Of a stretch of DNA of 64,000 bases, positions 42,101 through 50,863 are shown piece after piece. Each line of letters begins with the position of its first letter. Positions within the stretch are counted from its first letter, which is position 1. The position numbers and the translations under genes were made by a program. The DNA lies in the NCBI GenBank assembly GCA_963529855.1, contig CAURZK010000003.1, positions 248,001 to 312,000 on the forward strand, written 5' to 3'. This DNA is from 34-65-8 sp963529855. Its GTDB lineage: Bacteria; Pseudomonadota; Alphaproteobacteria; Sphingomonadales; Sphingomonadaceae. A model generated the notes under the pieces. That model was not told the origin of the DNA, made no database searches, and saw only the letters and a list, made by a program, of their open reading frames with translations.

Positions 42101-42876
42101 ATCAGGTCAGCCAGGCCTTCGCGGAAAGTCGGATAGCGCGGGCGCCAGCCCAGCACGCGCTTCGCCTTGCCGTTCGCGACGCGGCGGTTTTCGGCGTAGA
42201 AGCCGCGCGCCATGGGGCTGAGGTTTGCCTCGTTCATGGTCTCAAGCGGCGGCGCATCCCGTTTGAGCAGGCGGCAGGCTTCCTCGATCACGGCGTTCTG
42301 GCTGGTCGGCAGGTCGTCGGCGAGGTTGTAGGCACCGGGCGGCGCGTCGAGAGCCGCGAGCACTCCTGCAACGATATCCTCGACGTGGACCCGGCTGAAC
42401 ACCTGCCCGGGCAGGTCGATCCGGTGCGCGCGCCCTTCGCGCACGCGGTCGAGCGCGCTGCGCCCGGGGCCATAGATACCCGGCAGGCGAAATACGCGCG
42501 CGCCCAGTGCCAGCCACCGCGCATCCGCTTCCGCCCGCGCGCTGCGCCGGCCCGTGCCGGTGGGCGCAGTCTCGTCGACCCACGCGCCGCCCGTATCGCC
42601 ATATACTCCGGTCGATGACAGGTACCCCAGCCACTGCTCGCCGGCGCCGAGCAGGTGGCCGTAACGCGCCAGTGCGGGGTCCGCCCCGGCTTCATCCGGC
42701 GGGACGGAGGAAAGAACGTGGCTCGCTCGCTCCAGGTGCGCGCCAACCCGGTCGACGTCGGCGAATTCGCAATCACCCCCGCGCCCGGTGCCGCGAACGT
42801 CCCATCCGCGCGCGCGCAGTGCCTCGGCCACGCGGCTGGCGGAGTAACCCATGCCGAAAACGAACATCATGCCCAT
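42097..42876 (-). CDS. NAD(P)-dependent epimerase/SDR-family protein (YeeZ-like)
   Basis: 259 residues. The N-terminal Rossmann motif F-G-M-G-Y-S-A-S is degenerate compared with GxxGxxG, as in YeeZ relatives. L-S-S-T-G-V-Y-G-D marks the active-site strand, R-L-P-G-I-Y-G-P-G-R the later block. A conserved Tyr-x3-Lys is not evident, so enzymatic activity is uncertain. Three closely spaced Met codons make the exact start unsure. It is divergent from pepN by 53 bases. Confidence 0.75.
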   Translation of the reverse strand: MGMMFVFGMGYSASRVAEALRARGWDVRGTGRGGDCEFADVDRVGAHLERASHVLSSVPPDEAGADPALARYGHLLGAGEQWLGYLSSTGVYGDTGGAWVDETAPTGTGRRSARAEADARWLALGARVFRLPGIYGPGRSALDRVREGRAHRIDLPGQVFSRVHVEDIVAGVLAALDAPPGAYNLADDLPTSQNAVIEEACRLLKRDAPPLETMNEANLSPMARGFYAENRRVANGKAKRVLGWRPRYPTFREGLADLI

Positions 42877-42929
42877 TGCGCGCGTTCTAGCGGCTGGACC
42901 CGCGAGTGAAAGGGACTAGAGCCTAAGGC

Positions 42930-45584
42930 ATGGACATCGCCCGCTCCCCTTCGACCGCCGACGGCAACCCGGAAATGGCCGACGCCGCCCCGATGCCGGC
43001 AGACCCCCCGCTGATCCGGCGCGAGGATTATCGTCCGTTTCCCTGGCTGGTTCCGTCGACGCACCTCGATTTCGCGCTTGGGCTCGACCGGACCCGCGTC
43101 ACGGCGCGGCTGGAGGTTGCGCGCAATCCCAAGGGGAATCACGCCGACGCCATCCGGCTCAATGGCGATGGGCTTGCAGCACTGTCGGTCAAGGTAGACG
43201 GCGAAGTCAGCACGGAATGGTCGATGGATGGCAATGACCTTGTCGTATCGTTGCATGGTCATGCACATACGATCGAGATCGTGACGGAGATCGATCCCAG
43301 CGCCAATTCGCAGCTGATGGGCCTCTACGCCTCGAACGGAATGCTCTGCACCCAGTGCGAGGCGGAGGGTTTCCGCCGGATCACCTTCTTCCCCGACCGC
43401 CCCGACGTGCTGTCCACGTATACCGTGCGCATGTCGGGCGCGAAGGCGCAGTTCCCGGTCCTGCTGTGCAATGGCAACGAGGTTGCGACAGGCGAGGGCG
43501 AAGGCGGCACCCACTGGGCCGAATGGCACGACCCCTGGCCCAAGCCGAGTTACCTGTTCGCGCTGGTTGCGGGCGATCTGGTGGCGAATTCCGGCGCGTT
43601 CACGACGATGAACGGGCGTAAAGTCACGCTCAACATCTGGGTCCGGGCGGAAGACCTGCCCCGCACCGATCATGCGCTCGAATCACTCCGTAAATCAATG
43701 TCTTGGGACGAACAGGCGTTCGGGCGCGAATACGACCTCGACCTCTACAACGTGGTGGCGGTCAGCGATTTCAACATGGGGGCGATGGAGAACAAGGGTC
43801 TCAACGTCTTCAACACGAAATACGTCCTCGCCGACCGCGAAACCGCCACCGACGGCGATTTCGACGCGGTCGAGGGAGTGATCGCCCACGAATACTTCCA
43901 TAACTGGTCGGGCAACCGGGTGACCTGCCAGGACTGGTTCCAGCTGTCCCTGAAGGAAGGCTTCACAGTGCTGCGCGACCAGCTGTTTTCGCAGGACATG
44001 CAGGGCGAAGCGGTCAAGCGGATCGAGGATGTGCGGGTCCTGCGCCAGGTCCAGTTTCCGGAGGATTCCGGCCCGCTGGCGCACCCGATTAGGCCGGACA
44101 GCTTCCGCGAGATTTCCAACTTCTACACCGCCACGATCTACAACAAGGGAGCCGAGGTCATCCGCATGATGCGCACGATGGCCGGGCCTGAGCGTTTCCG
44201 TGCCGGGTGCGACCTCTATTTCGAGCGTCACGATGGCGAAGCGGCGACCTGCGAGGATTTCGTCCGCGCGATCGAGGATGGCACCGGCCTCGATCTAAGC
44301 CAGTTCCGCCTGTGGTATTCGCAGGCCGGTACGCCGCGGGTCGAGGTTCCGCTCGATCATGCAGGGGGCACCGCCACCCTGACCCTGCGCCAGACGATCC
44401 CGCCAACACCCGGGCAACCGATCAAGGCGCCGATGCCGATCCCGCTGCGACTCGCCCTGTTCGACCGCGACACCGGCGCGCATCGCGGCGAACAGCTGGT
44501 AGTGCTCGATCGGGCGGAGCAGTCCTTCACATTCGAAGGCTTCGCCGCGCCGCCCATTCTGTCCATCAATCGGGGATTTTCCGCCCCCGTCGCCATCGAG
44601 CGGACCGTGAACCACGAGGATCTGGTCTTCCTCGCCGCGCACGACGACGATGCCTTTGCCCGGTACGAGGCGATGCAGGAACTGGTCGTCGGGCACCTGG
44701 TGGCCGCGAGCGGGGACGGGCTGGACACAGATGCGCGCGCGATCGGGCGCGCTGCGATTCGCAATGCACTCGCCTCCATCGTCAGCGATCCTGCGCTCGA
44801 CGATGCGATGCGCGGCGAATTGATGATGCTGCCGAGCCACGCCTACATCGCCGAACAGCAGCTCGTCGCCGACCCCGGCCGCATCCATGCCGAGCGCGAA
44901 GGGCTGAAGGCCTGGCTGGGCGCGTCGCTGGAAGATGAGCTGACTGCGCTTCATACCCGCGCCGCAGCAGTGCCGTTCGCACTCGACGCCGCAGGCAAGG
45001 GCGCGCGCAAGGTGAAGACACAGGCGCTGGTCTACCTCGCCGCGGGCTTGCCGGAGCGGGCCTCGGCCATGGCGGCCGTGCAATACGATGCAGCCGACAA
45101 CATGACCGACCGTCAGGGTGCGCTGATGGTGCTGACCGGTTTGCAGACGGCAGCGCGCACGGGCCGGCTGATCGACTTCTACAACCGCTACCGGGATAAT
45201 CCGCTGGTAGTCGACAAGTGGTTCAGCCTCCAGGCGATGAGCCTTCACCCGCAGGCGATCGAGCACGTCCGCGCACTGGCGCAGCATCCGGACTTCACCC
45301 TGCGCAATCCCAATCGCGTACGCGCGCTCTACATGGCTTTCGCCGGCAACCAGGGTGCGTTCCACGCTGCCGATGGTTCCGGGTACCGGATGATCGCCGA
45401 TCTCATTCTCGCGCTCGATCCGCTGAACGCGCAGACCGCGGCGCGCTTCGTCCCGGCCTTGGGCCGCTGGCGCCGGATCGAGCCGGTTCGGGCCGCGCTG
45501 ATGCGGGCTGAGCTGGAGCGAATCGCCACTGCAGGCGGGCTGTCGCGCGACACCCACGAACAGGTCAGCCGCAGCCTTGGTTGA
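42930..45584 (+). CDS. pepN: aminopeptidase N (M1 family)
   Basis: 884 residues, usual length for the proteobacterial PepN. The exopeptidase motif GAMEN is at 284-288 and the zinc motif HEYFH at 320-324, followed by the glutamate ligand in the next helix. It removes N-terminal residues from peptides in the cytoplasm. The ATG at 42930 has TAAGG directly upstream; a later Met would also be possible as the first 30 residues are not conserved. The pgeF gene begins inside its last codons. Confidence 0.95.
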   Translation: MDIARSPSTADGNPEMADAAPMPADPPLIRREDYRPFPWLVPSTHLDFALGLDRTRVTARLEVARNPKGNHADAIRLNGDGLAALSVKVDGEVSTEWSMDGNDLVVSLHGHAHTIEIVTEIDPSANSQLMGLYASNGMLCTQCEAEGFRRITFFPDRPDVLSTYTVRMSGAKAQFPVLLCNGNEVATGEGEGGTHWAEWHDPWPKPSYLFALVAGDLVANSGAFTTMNGRKVTLNIWVRAEDLPRTDHALESLRKSMSWDEQAFGREYDLDLYNVVAVSDFNMGAMENKGLNVFNTKYVLADRETATDGDFDAVEGVIAHEYFHNWSGNRVTCQDWFQLSLKEGFTVLRDQLFSQDMQGEAVKRIEDVRVLRQVQFPEDSGPLAHPIRPDSFREISNFYTATIYNKGAEVIRMMRTMAGPERFRAGCDLYFERHDGEAATCEDFVRAIEDGTGLDLSQFRLWYSQAGTPRVEVPLDHAGGTATLTLRQTIPPTPGQPIKAPMPIPLRLALFDRDTGAHRGEQLVVLDRAEQSFTFEGFAAPPILSINRGFSAPVAIERTVNHEDLVFLAAHDDDAFARYEAMQELVVGHLVAASGDGLDTDARAIGRAAIRNALASIVSDPALDDAMRGELMMLPSHAYIAEQQLVADPGRIHAEREGLKAWLGASLEDELTALHTRAAAVPFALDAAGKGARKVKTQALVYLAAGLPERASAMAAVQYDAADNMTDRQGALMVLTGLQTAARTGRLIDFYNRYRDNPLVVDKWFSLQAMSLHPQAIEHVRALAQHPDFTLRNPNRVRALYMAFAGNQGAFHAADGSGYRMIADLILALDPLNAQTAARFVPALGRWRRIEPVRAALMRAELERIATAGGLSRDTHEQVSRSLG

Positions 45585-46326
45585 GGCGCTCCGCTCTGAG
45601 GCGCTGGCTGGCGTGCGTCACGGGTTCATGACCCGGTTGGGCGGAATTTCCACCGGGGCCGTCTCCGGGCTGCAGTGCGGCTTTGGCGCCGGTGACGACG
45701 AAAACGCGGTTCGCACCAACCGCAGGATGGCAGTGGAGGCGGTCGCGCCGGGCGCAGTGTTGGCCGCGCCCTACCAGGTTCATTCGCCCGAGGCGGTCAT
45801 CGTTAGCGAGCCATGGCCACGGGACGAGAGGCCGCACGCCGACGCTGTCGTGACCGATCGGCCTGGCATTATTCTGGGTATCGTTACTGCCGATTGCGCC
45901 CCGGTACTGCTGGCCGATGCGGAGGCTGGCGTGATCGGCGCTGCCCATGCCGGCTGGCGCGGGGCCCATGGTGGAGTGCTGGAAAACACGCTCACCGCCA
46001 TGGCAGCCCTGGGTGCCCGGCGAGCCCGAATCAGTGCCGCGATCGGCCCGACGATCGCCCAGCGCAGCTATGAAGTGGACGACAGCTTCCGAGCGCAGTT
46101 CGACGATGAGCATGGGCGTTTTTTCGTTCCGGGGCGCGAGGGCCACTGGCAGTTCGATCTGCCGGCATATGTGGCTGCGCGACTGGTTGATGCGGGCGTT
46201 GCGCGAATCGACGATCTGGCGCGGGATACTTATGCCGAACCGGACCGGTTCTATTCGTTCCGCCGCGCGACACACGCGGGCGAACCGAGTTATGGGCGGC
46301 AGATCAGTCTTGTTGCACTTGCATGA
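45577..46326 (+). CDS. pgeF: peptidoglycan editing factor PgeF (YfiH/LACC1 family)
   Basis: 249 residues with a TTG start overlapping the pepN end by eight bases. Family blocks are H-G-F-M-T-R-L-G-G-I-S-T, H-S/V-H-S, V-T-A-D-C-A-P-V-L-L (Cys of the metal site) and A-A-H-A-G-W-R-G (His ligand). Relatives hydrolyse purine nucleosides and act against L-Ser-containing muropeptide precursors in E. coli. Copy number of non-ATG starts is high in this genome, but an internal GTG could be the true start. Confidence 0.87.
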   Translation: MVEALRSEALAGVRHGFMTRLGGISTGAVSGLQCGFGAGDDENAVRTNRRMAVEAVAPGAVLAAPYQVHSPEAVIVSEPWPRDERPHADAVVTDRPGIILGIVTADCAPVLLADAEAGVIGAAHAGWRGAHGGVLENTLTAMAALGARRARISAAIGPTIAQRSYEVDDSFRAQFDDEHGRFFVPGREGHWQFDLPAYVAARLVDAGVARIDDLARDTYAEPDRFYSFRRATHAGEPSYGRQISLVALA

Positions 46327-46529
46327 AAGTGCACGCCCGGTTGCCGAAAATGCGGTTGGCAAACGCGGCGCCCCCGTTTACAGGCCGCCCAAACCGGCGC
46401 CTGGCCGCGCTTTTCGCGCGTGTCCGGCCCACGCCGCAAGGGGGCAAATCCTTGGCATCGGCGATGGTTTGTTCACGAGTGTTACCGCCCCGCAAACGGG
46501 TGGGTTGAAGGCTAGGCAAGGCAGGTCAA

Positions 46530-47105
46530 ATGACTGAAACGACTGGCACCGCATCGCCCGAACTGGTCGCCGAACACGGCGAAAGTGGGGTCCGGCGGCG
46601 CGATTTCATCAACATCGCTGCGGTCAGCGCTGCCGGTGTCGGCGGGATCGGGGTGGTCTATCCGCTGATCAGCCAGATGGCGCCGTCGGCCGACGTGCTC
46701 GCGGAATCGACTACCGAGGTTGACGTTTCCGCGATCGAAGCCGGGCAGACGATCAAGGCGATCTTCCGCAAGCAGCCATTGTTCGTGCGCCGCCTGACGC
46801 CTGCCGAAATCGAAGCTGCCAATTCCGTTCCGGAAAGCGAACTGCGCGACGTCCAGACCCTGGCCGACCGGACCAAGGAAGGGCACCGCGACATGCTCGT
46901 GACCATGGGCGTATGTACCCACCTTGGGTGCGTTCCGCTGGGCGCGGTCGAAGGCGAGAACAAGGGTGAATACGGCGGCTATTTCTGCCCCTGTCACGGC
47001 TCGCACTACGATACTGCAGGCCGCATCCGCAAAGGCCCGGCACCGACCAACCTCGAGGTGCCCGAGTACGAATTCACCTCCGATACCGTGATCCGGGTCG
47101 GCTGA
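46530..47105 (+). CDS. petA: ubiquinol-cytochrome c reductase iron-sulfur (Rieske) subunit
   Basis: 191 residues. A twin-Arg-type R-R-R-D-F-I segment precedes a membrane anchor at about 28-48. The 2Fe-2S ligands are C129 and H131 in CTHLGC, and C153 and H156 in CPCHG, with C134 and C155 forming the disulfide. It moves electrons from ubiquinol to cytochrome c1 at the periplasmic side of the bc1 complex. It is the first gene of petABC; 203 bases upstream of it carry the promoter region without an obvious gene. Confidence 0.96.
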   Translation: MTETTGTASPELVAEHGESGVRRRDFINIAAVSAAGVGGIGVVYPLISQMAPSADVLAESTTEVDVSAIEAGQTIKAIFRKQPLFVRRLTPAEIEAANSVPESELRDVQTLADRTKEGHRDMLVTMGVCTHLGCVPLGAVEGENKGEYGGYFCPCHGSHYDTAGRIRKGPAPTNLEVPEYEFTSDTVIRVG

Positions 47106-47122
47106 GGAACGAGAGAGAGACC

Positions 47123-48415
47123 ATGAGCTTTCCCTGGGCCAAGCAGTACGAACCGGCCGGACCGGTCGCCAAGTTCTTCGACGAGAAGCTGCCGCTTCCG
47201 CGCCTCGTCTACAACGCGGTTGGCGCCGGTTATCCGGTGCCGCGCAATCTCAACTACATGTGGAATTTCGGCGTCCTCGCCGGGTTCTTCCTCGTGTTGC
47301 AGATTGTCACCGGCGTCATCCTGGCGATGCATTACGCCGCCAACGCGCAGGTTGCCTTTGCCTCGACCGAACACATCATGCGCGATGTGAACTGGGGCTG
47401 GATGCTGCGTTACGCGCACGCAAACGGCGCCAGCTTTTTCTTCATCGTGATCTATCTGCACATTTTCCGCGGCTTCTATTACTCCTCGTACAAGGCCCCC
47501 CGCGAAATGGTGTGGCTGCTTGGCGTGGTCATCTTCCTCCTCGCGATGGCAACCGCGTTCATGGGTTACGTCCTTCCCTGGGGGCAGATGAGCTTCTGGG
47601 GTGCCAAGGTGATCACCGGACTGTTCGGCGCGATCCCGCTGGTGGGTGAGCCGCTGCAGGTATGGCTGCTGGGTGGCTACGCGCCGGATAACGCGGCGCT
47701 CAACCGCTTCTTCTCGCTGCACTTCCTGCTGCCGTTCGTCATCGCCGGCGTGGTGATTCTGCACATCTGGGCGCTGCATATCCCGGGCTCGTCGAACCCG
47801 ACCGGGGTCGAGGTCAAGAGCGAGAGCGATACCGTTCCGTTCCACCCCTACTACACGGCCAAGGATGGCTTCGGGCTGGGCGTCATCCTGATCATCTTTG
47901 CGATCATGGTGTTCTTCCAGCCGAACGCGCTGGGACACCCGGACAACTATATCGAGGCGAACCCGCTCTCGACGCCGGCGCTGATCGTGCCCGAATGGTA
48001 TTTCTATCCATTCTACGCGATCCTGCGTGCCTTCACCTTCGACTTCATCCTGCCGGCGAAGCTGTGGGGCGTGCTGGCGATGTTCGCATCGATCCTGGTG
48101 TGGTTCTTCCTGCCCTGGCTTGACAAGTCGCCGGTGCGCAGCGGCCACTATCGTCCGCTGTTCCGCAAGTTCTTCTGGTTCGGCCTGATTCCCTGCATGG
48201 TGGCGCTGTTCTATCTCGGCGGCGCGCACGCAGAGGAACCGTACATCATGCTGAGCCAGATCGCGACGGCCTACTATTTCCTTCACTTCCTCGTGATCCT
48301 GCCGATCGTTTCCTCGATCGAACGGCCCGAACCGCTGCCTTACTCGATCACCGAAGCCGTGCTCGGCTCGGACAAGAAGGCGGTGCTGGGCGAAAACACC
48401 ACGCCCGCGGTCTGA
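47123..48415 (+). CDS. petB: cytochrome b subunit of the bc1 complex
   Basis: 430 residues, full-length alphaproteobacterial cytochrome b with N- and C-terminal parts in one chain. Heme-binding histidines lie in the M-H-Y and H-A-N-G-A-S region of helix B and in the H-F-L-L-P-F/H-I-W-A-L-H region of helix D. The Qo-site P-E-W-Y motif is intact (V-P-E-W-Y-F-Y-P). The gene has a purine-rich GAGAGAGA ribosome site and lies 17 bases after petA. Confidence 0.97.
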   Translation: MSFPWAKQYEPAGPVAKFFDEKLPLPRLVYNAVGAGYPVPRNLNYMWNFGVLAGFFLVLQIVTGVILAMHYAANAQVAFASTEHIMRDVNWGWMLRYAHANGASFFFIVIYLHIFRGFYYSSYKAPREMVWLLGVVIFLLAMATAFMGYVLPWGQMSFWGAKVITGLFGAIPLVGEPLQVWLLGGYAPDNAALNRFFSLHFLLPFVIAGVVILHIWALHIPGSSNPTGVEVKSESDTVPFHPYYTAKDGFGLGVILIIFAIMVFFQPNALGHPDNYIEANPLSTPALIVPEWYFYPFYAILRAFTFDFILPAKLWGVLAMFASILVWFFLPWLDKSPVRSGHYRPLFRKFFWFGLIPCMVALFYLGGAHAEEPYIMLSQIATAYYFLHFLVILPIVSSIERPEPLPYSITEAVLGSDKKAVLGENTTPAV

Positions 48416-48437
48416 CGACGAGAGAAAGAGACCTGAC

Positions 48438-49313
48438 ATGATCCGTCTTATCGCAATCCTCGTTGGCCTGGGCTTTGCCGGCGTCTCCCTCCTGGCGCTG
48501 GTGTTCGGCCTCGGCCCGGCGTTCTCCACCCTTGCCGAACATGGCAAGTTCGTGGCGCCATCGGCCGAATATGAATTCCACAAGGAAGCCCGCGCACCCG
48601 AAGGTGGGTTCTCGTTCGCGGGCCCGCTCGGCCGCTGGGACGAGGCGCAGCTGCAGCGCGGTTACCAGGTCTACAAGGAAGTCTGCGCCGCCTGCCACGG
48701 CCTGAAGTACGTCTCCTTCCGCGACCTCGCGCAGATCGGCTATACCGAAGGCCAGGTGAAGGCGCTCGCCGCCGAATGGACTGTGCCCGGCATCGATCCA
48801 GACACCGGCGAGACCACGACGCGTCCGGGCGTGCCGACCGACTACTTCCCTTCGCCATATCCCAATGCCATCGCAGCCGCGGCGGCGAACAACAACGCGA
48901 TCCCGCCGGATCTGTCGCTCATCACCAAGGCGCGGCACAACGGCAGCGAATACGTCTATTCGCTGCTGACCGGCTACCGCGCTCCTCCGGCCGAGCTGGC
49001 GCGCGAGTTCCCTGAATTCGAAGTTGGCCCGGGCCTGCATTACAACCCCTATTTCAAGTCGCTCGCCCTGGCCATGGCGCCGCCCATCACGGCCAACGGT
49101 CAGGTGACTTACGCTGATGGGGCGCCGGCGCCGACGATCCAGCAGATGTCGGAAGACGTTTCTGCCTTCCTTACCTGGACAGCCGAACCGAAGATGGAGC
49201 AGCGCCGCCAGACGGGCGTTGCGGTGCTGATCTTCCTGCTGTTCGCAACGGTGCTGGCTTACCTGTCGAAGCAGCAGATCTGGTCGGCGATCAAGCCGCG
49301 CCGCAAAGACTGA
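48438..49313 (+). CDS. petC: cytochrome c1 subunit of the bc1 complex
   Basis: 291 residues. An N-terminal signal/membrane segment (about 1-25) precedes the heme c site CAACH at 83-87. The axial methionine is in A-L-A-M-A-P-P, and a C-terminal anchor lies at about 255-275. It passes electrons to cytochrome c in the periplasm. It is 22 bases after petB and is followed by a strong terminator, which closes the operon. Confidence 0.96.
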   Translation: MIRLIAILVGLGFAGVSLLALVFGLGPAFSTLAEHGKFVAPSAEYEFHKEARAPEGGFSFAGPLGRWDEAQLQRGYQVYKEVCAACHGLKYVSFRDLAQIGYTEGQVKALAAEWTVPGIDPDTGETTTRPGVPTDYFPSPYPNAIAAAAANNNAIPPDLSLITKARHNGSEYVYSLLTGYRAPPAELAREFPEFEVGPGLHYNPYFKSLALAMAPPITANGQVTYADGAPAPTIQQMSEDVSAFLTWTAEPKMEQRRQTGVAVLIFLLFATVLAYLSKQQIWSAIKPRRKD

Positions 49314-49338
49314 GCTGCCCGCTCCGAGAAGTTGCAGG

Positions 49339-49374
49339 ACGCCCTTCGCGTGACGCCACGCGGAGGGCGTTTTG
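49339..49374 (+). terminator. rho-independent terminator after petC
   Basis: ACGCCCT-T-CGCGTG pairs with CACGCG-G-AGGGCGT around a short loop and is followed by TTTTG. It sits between petC and apt, so apt needs read-through or its own promoter. Confidence 0.8.
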
Positions 49375-49394
49375 CTTGCCGGCAGGAGACGTTG

Positions 49395-49931
49395 ATGAGC
49401 CCCGATGAACTCAAGGCCCTGGTCCGGACGGTTCCGGACTTTCCCTCACCAGGCGTGATGTTCCGCGACATCACGACGCTGATCGGCGATGGTCCGGGCC
49501 TGGTACATACCGTCGAACATCTTGCCGGAATCGCGCGCGAAGCCGGGGCAGAGCGAATCGCGGGGATGGAAGCACGCGGCTTCATTTTCGGGGCCGCCGT
49601 CGCGGTGCGCCTCGGTATCGGCTTCGTGCCGGTGCGCAAACCCGGCAAGTTGCCTGTCGACGTGCTGGGCATCGACTACGCACTGGAATACGGTTCCGAC
49701 CGACTGGAAATCGACCCGGCCGCGGTCGCCGGCGAGCCCAATGTCGTGATCGTCGACGATCTCATCGCAACAGGGGGAACGGCGCTCGCCGCGGCCGAGC
49801 TGCTGCGCCAGGCGGGCGCGCGGGTCGACCGCGCGCTGTTCGTAATCGACCTGCCTGATCTCGGCGGTGCCGACCGGCTGCGCGCCGCCGGGCTTGCCGT
49901 CGATGCGTTAATGGCCTTCGAAGGCAATTGA
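49395..49931 (+). CDS. apt: adenine phosphoribosyltransferase
   Basis: 178 residues from the ATG at 49395 with AGGAG six bases upstream; an ORF extension to 49332 runs through the petC terminator and is rejected. Type I PRTase motifs are F-P-S-P-G-V-M-F-R-D-I-T, G-M-E-A-R-G-F-I-F-G and the PRPP loop V-I-V-D-D-L-I-A-T-G-G-T. It salvages adenine to AMP. Next on this strand is tRNA-Gly, which marks the edge of the core region. Confidence 0.94.
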   Translation: MSPDELKALVRTVPDFPSPGVMFRDITTLIGDGPGLVHTVEHLAGIAREAGAERIAGMEARGFIFGAAVAVRLGIGFVPVRKPGKLPVDVLGIDYALEYGSDRLEIDPAAVAGEPNVVIVDDLIATGGTALAAAELLRQAGARVDRALFVIDLPDLGGADRLRAAGLAVDALMAFEGN

Positions 49932-49985
49932 CCGCATCGAGTGTTGACCTCGGCGCGCCTTTGATGGCAGTGGCACAGCCGGAGC

Positions 49986-50059
<74 letters not shown>

Positions 50060-50387
50060 TGATCGGTTAAAATATTGAGCGGACTGCCCCATCGGCTGCG
50101 GTTGCCGCCTACAGTGACCTTTCGGTAGCACACTTTGCGTGTGCACTAGGGCTTAGTTTCCAAATTGGAGTAGAGCGATTTCCGGTTCAACGCCGAGACG
50201 CCATATAGCTTCGTTTAGTCAAATCGCACTAACGCAGGCTGGGCCTTCTTGCGCGGAGCTGCAACGCACACACCATTGAGAGGGACCAAAATCTGGTAGG
50301 TAGGTCTTCCAGGAGGGGCGTTCCTGCTAATGAAGCTAGCGTACCACGCGGGTTGAGTTTTGTGACTTCTACTCGAAACTGGAAAGG
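50060..50387. other. non-coding stretch after tRNA-Gly
   Basis: No convincing gene on either strand and no integrase remnant. A small hairpin GCACAC-TTTGC-GTGTGC lies at 50128-50144. Base composition is lower in GC than the core genes to the left. Confidence 0.5.
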
Positions 50388-50774
50388 TTACGTGCGTTCG
50401 TCTGCACTGTGCGACGATGTCTCAGCGGCCAGTCCGGACCGATCTGAAGCAATTTGTCTGATTTGGCGCCTCGCGAGCAGAAAAAGTAGGGAGGGCCAAA
50501 CCACAGTGTTCAGAATATCGATCAACGGCTCCCATTGCGAAGCCGGCTTCCCGGGTGTCATTGCATCGACAACTTCGTTGGCTATCGAGAGAATGTAGAC
50601 AATTGCAATTGGAACTCTCGACCTCATCCGGCGCTGAAAAAGCAATGCTACGCCGAAAAAAATGAGTAATCCGGCATGAACATGCAGCAAATCCTCAGCG
50701 AGTCCGTAAGACTCGCTCAGCCAATTTTTGAAAGACGAATAACTATGAATAAACTGGGAAATACTTTTCACCAT
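50388..50774 (-). CDS. small polytopic membrane protein, VanZ-like
   Basis: 128 residues from the ATG at 50774. Three hydrophobic helices are visible at about 30-48, 54-72 and 90-108, with conserved-looking polar residues H-V-H-A-G-L in the first, N-E-V-V-D before the second loop and D-I-L-N-T-V-V-W-P in the third, a pattern seen in VanZ-type small membrane proteins. The function is unknown. No good ribosome binding site is seen. It lies downstream of the WbpM/CapD-type gene on the same strand, at the island edge. Confidence 0.6.
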   Translation of the reverse strand: MVKSISQFIHSYSSFKNWLSESYGLAEDLLHVHAGLLIFFGVALLFQRRMRSRVPIAIVYILSIANEVVDAMTPGKPASQWEPLIDILNTVVWPSLLFLLARRQIRQIASDRSGLAAETSSHSADERT

Positions 50775-50863
50775 CAAATTTGGTTGAATGGCTATAACTC
50801 AATATAGATTCAATACGCCGGGTTCTAACTGAATACGTCACATTTCAGGAGCGCGCGCCTCCG

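Noticed and set aside
46323..46508. 61-codon plus-strand frame overlapping the pgeF stop as ATGA
   Set aside because: The overlap looks tempting but the residues fit no family and the region is the expected petA promoter.
47006..48583. 525-codon frame opposite petB
   Set aside because: petB is certain (heme and P-E-W-Y motifs), so this is a shadow.
50060..50387. integrase or attachment-site remnant after tRNA-Gly
   Set aside because: No repeat of the tRNA 3' end and no integrase-like residues were found in this stretch.
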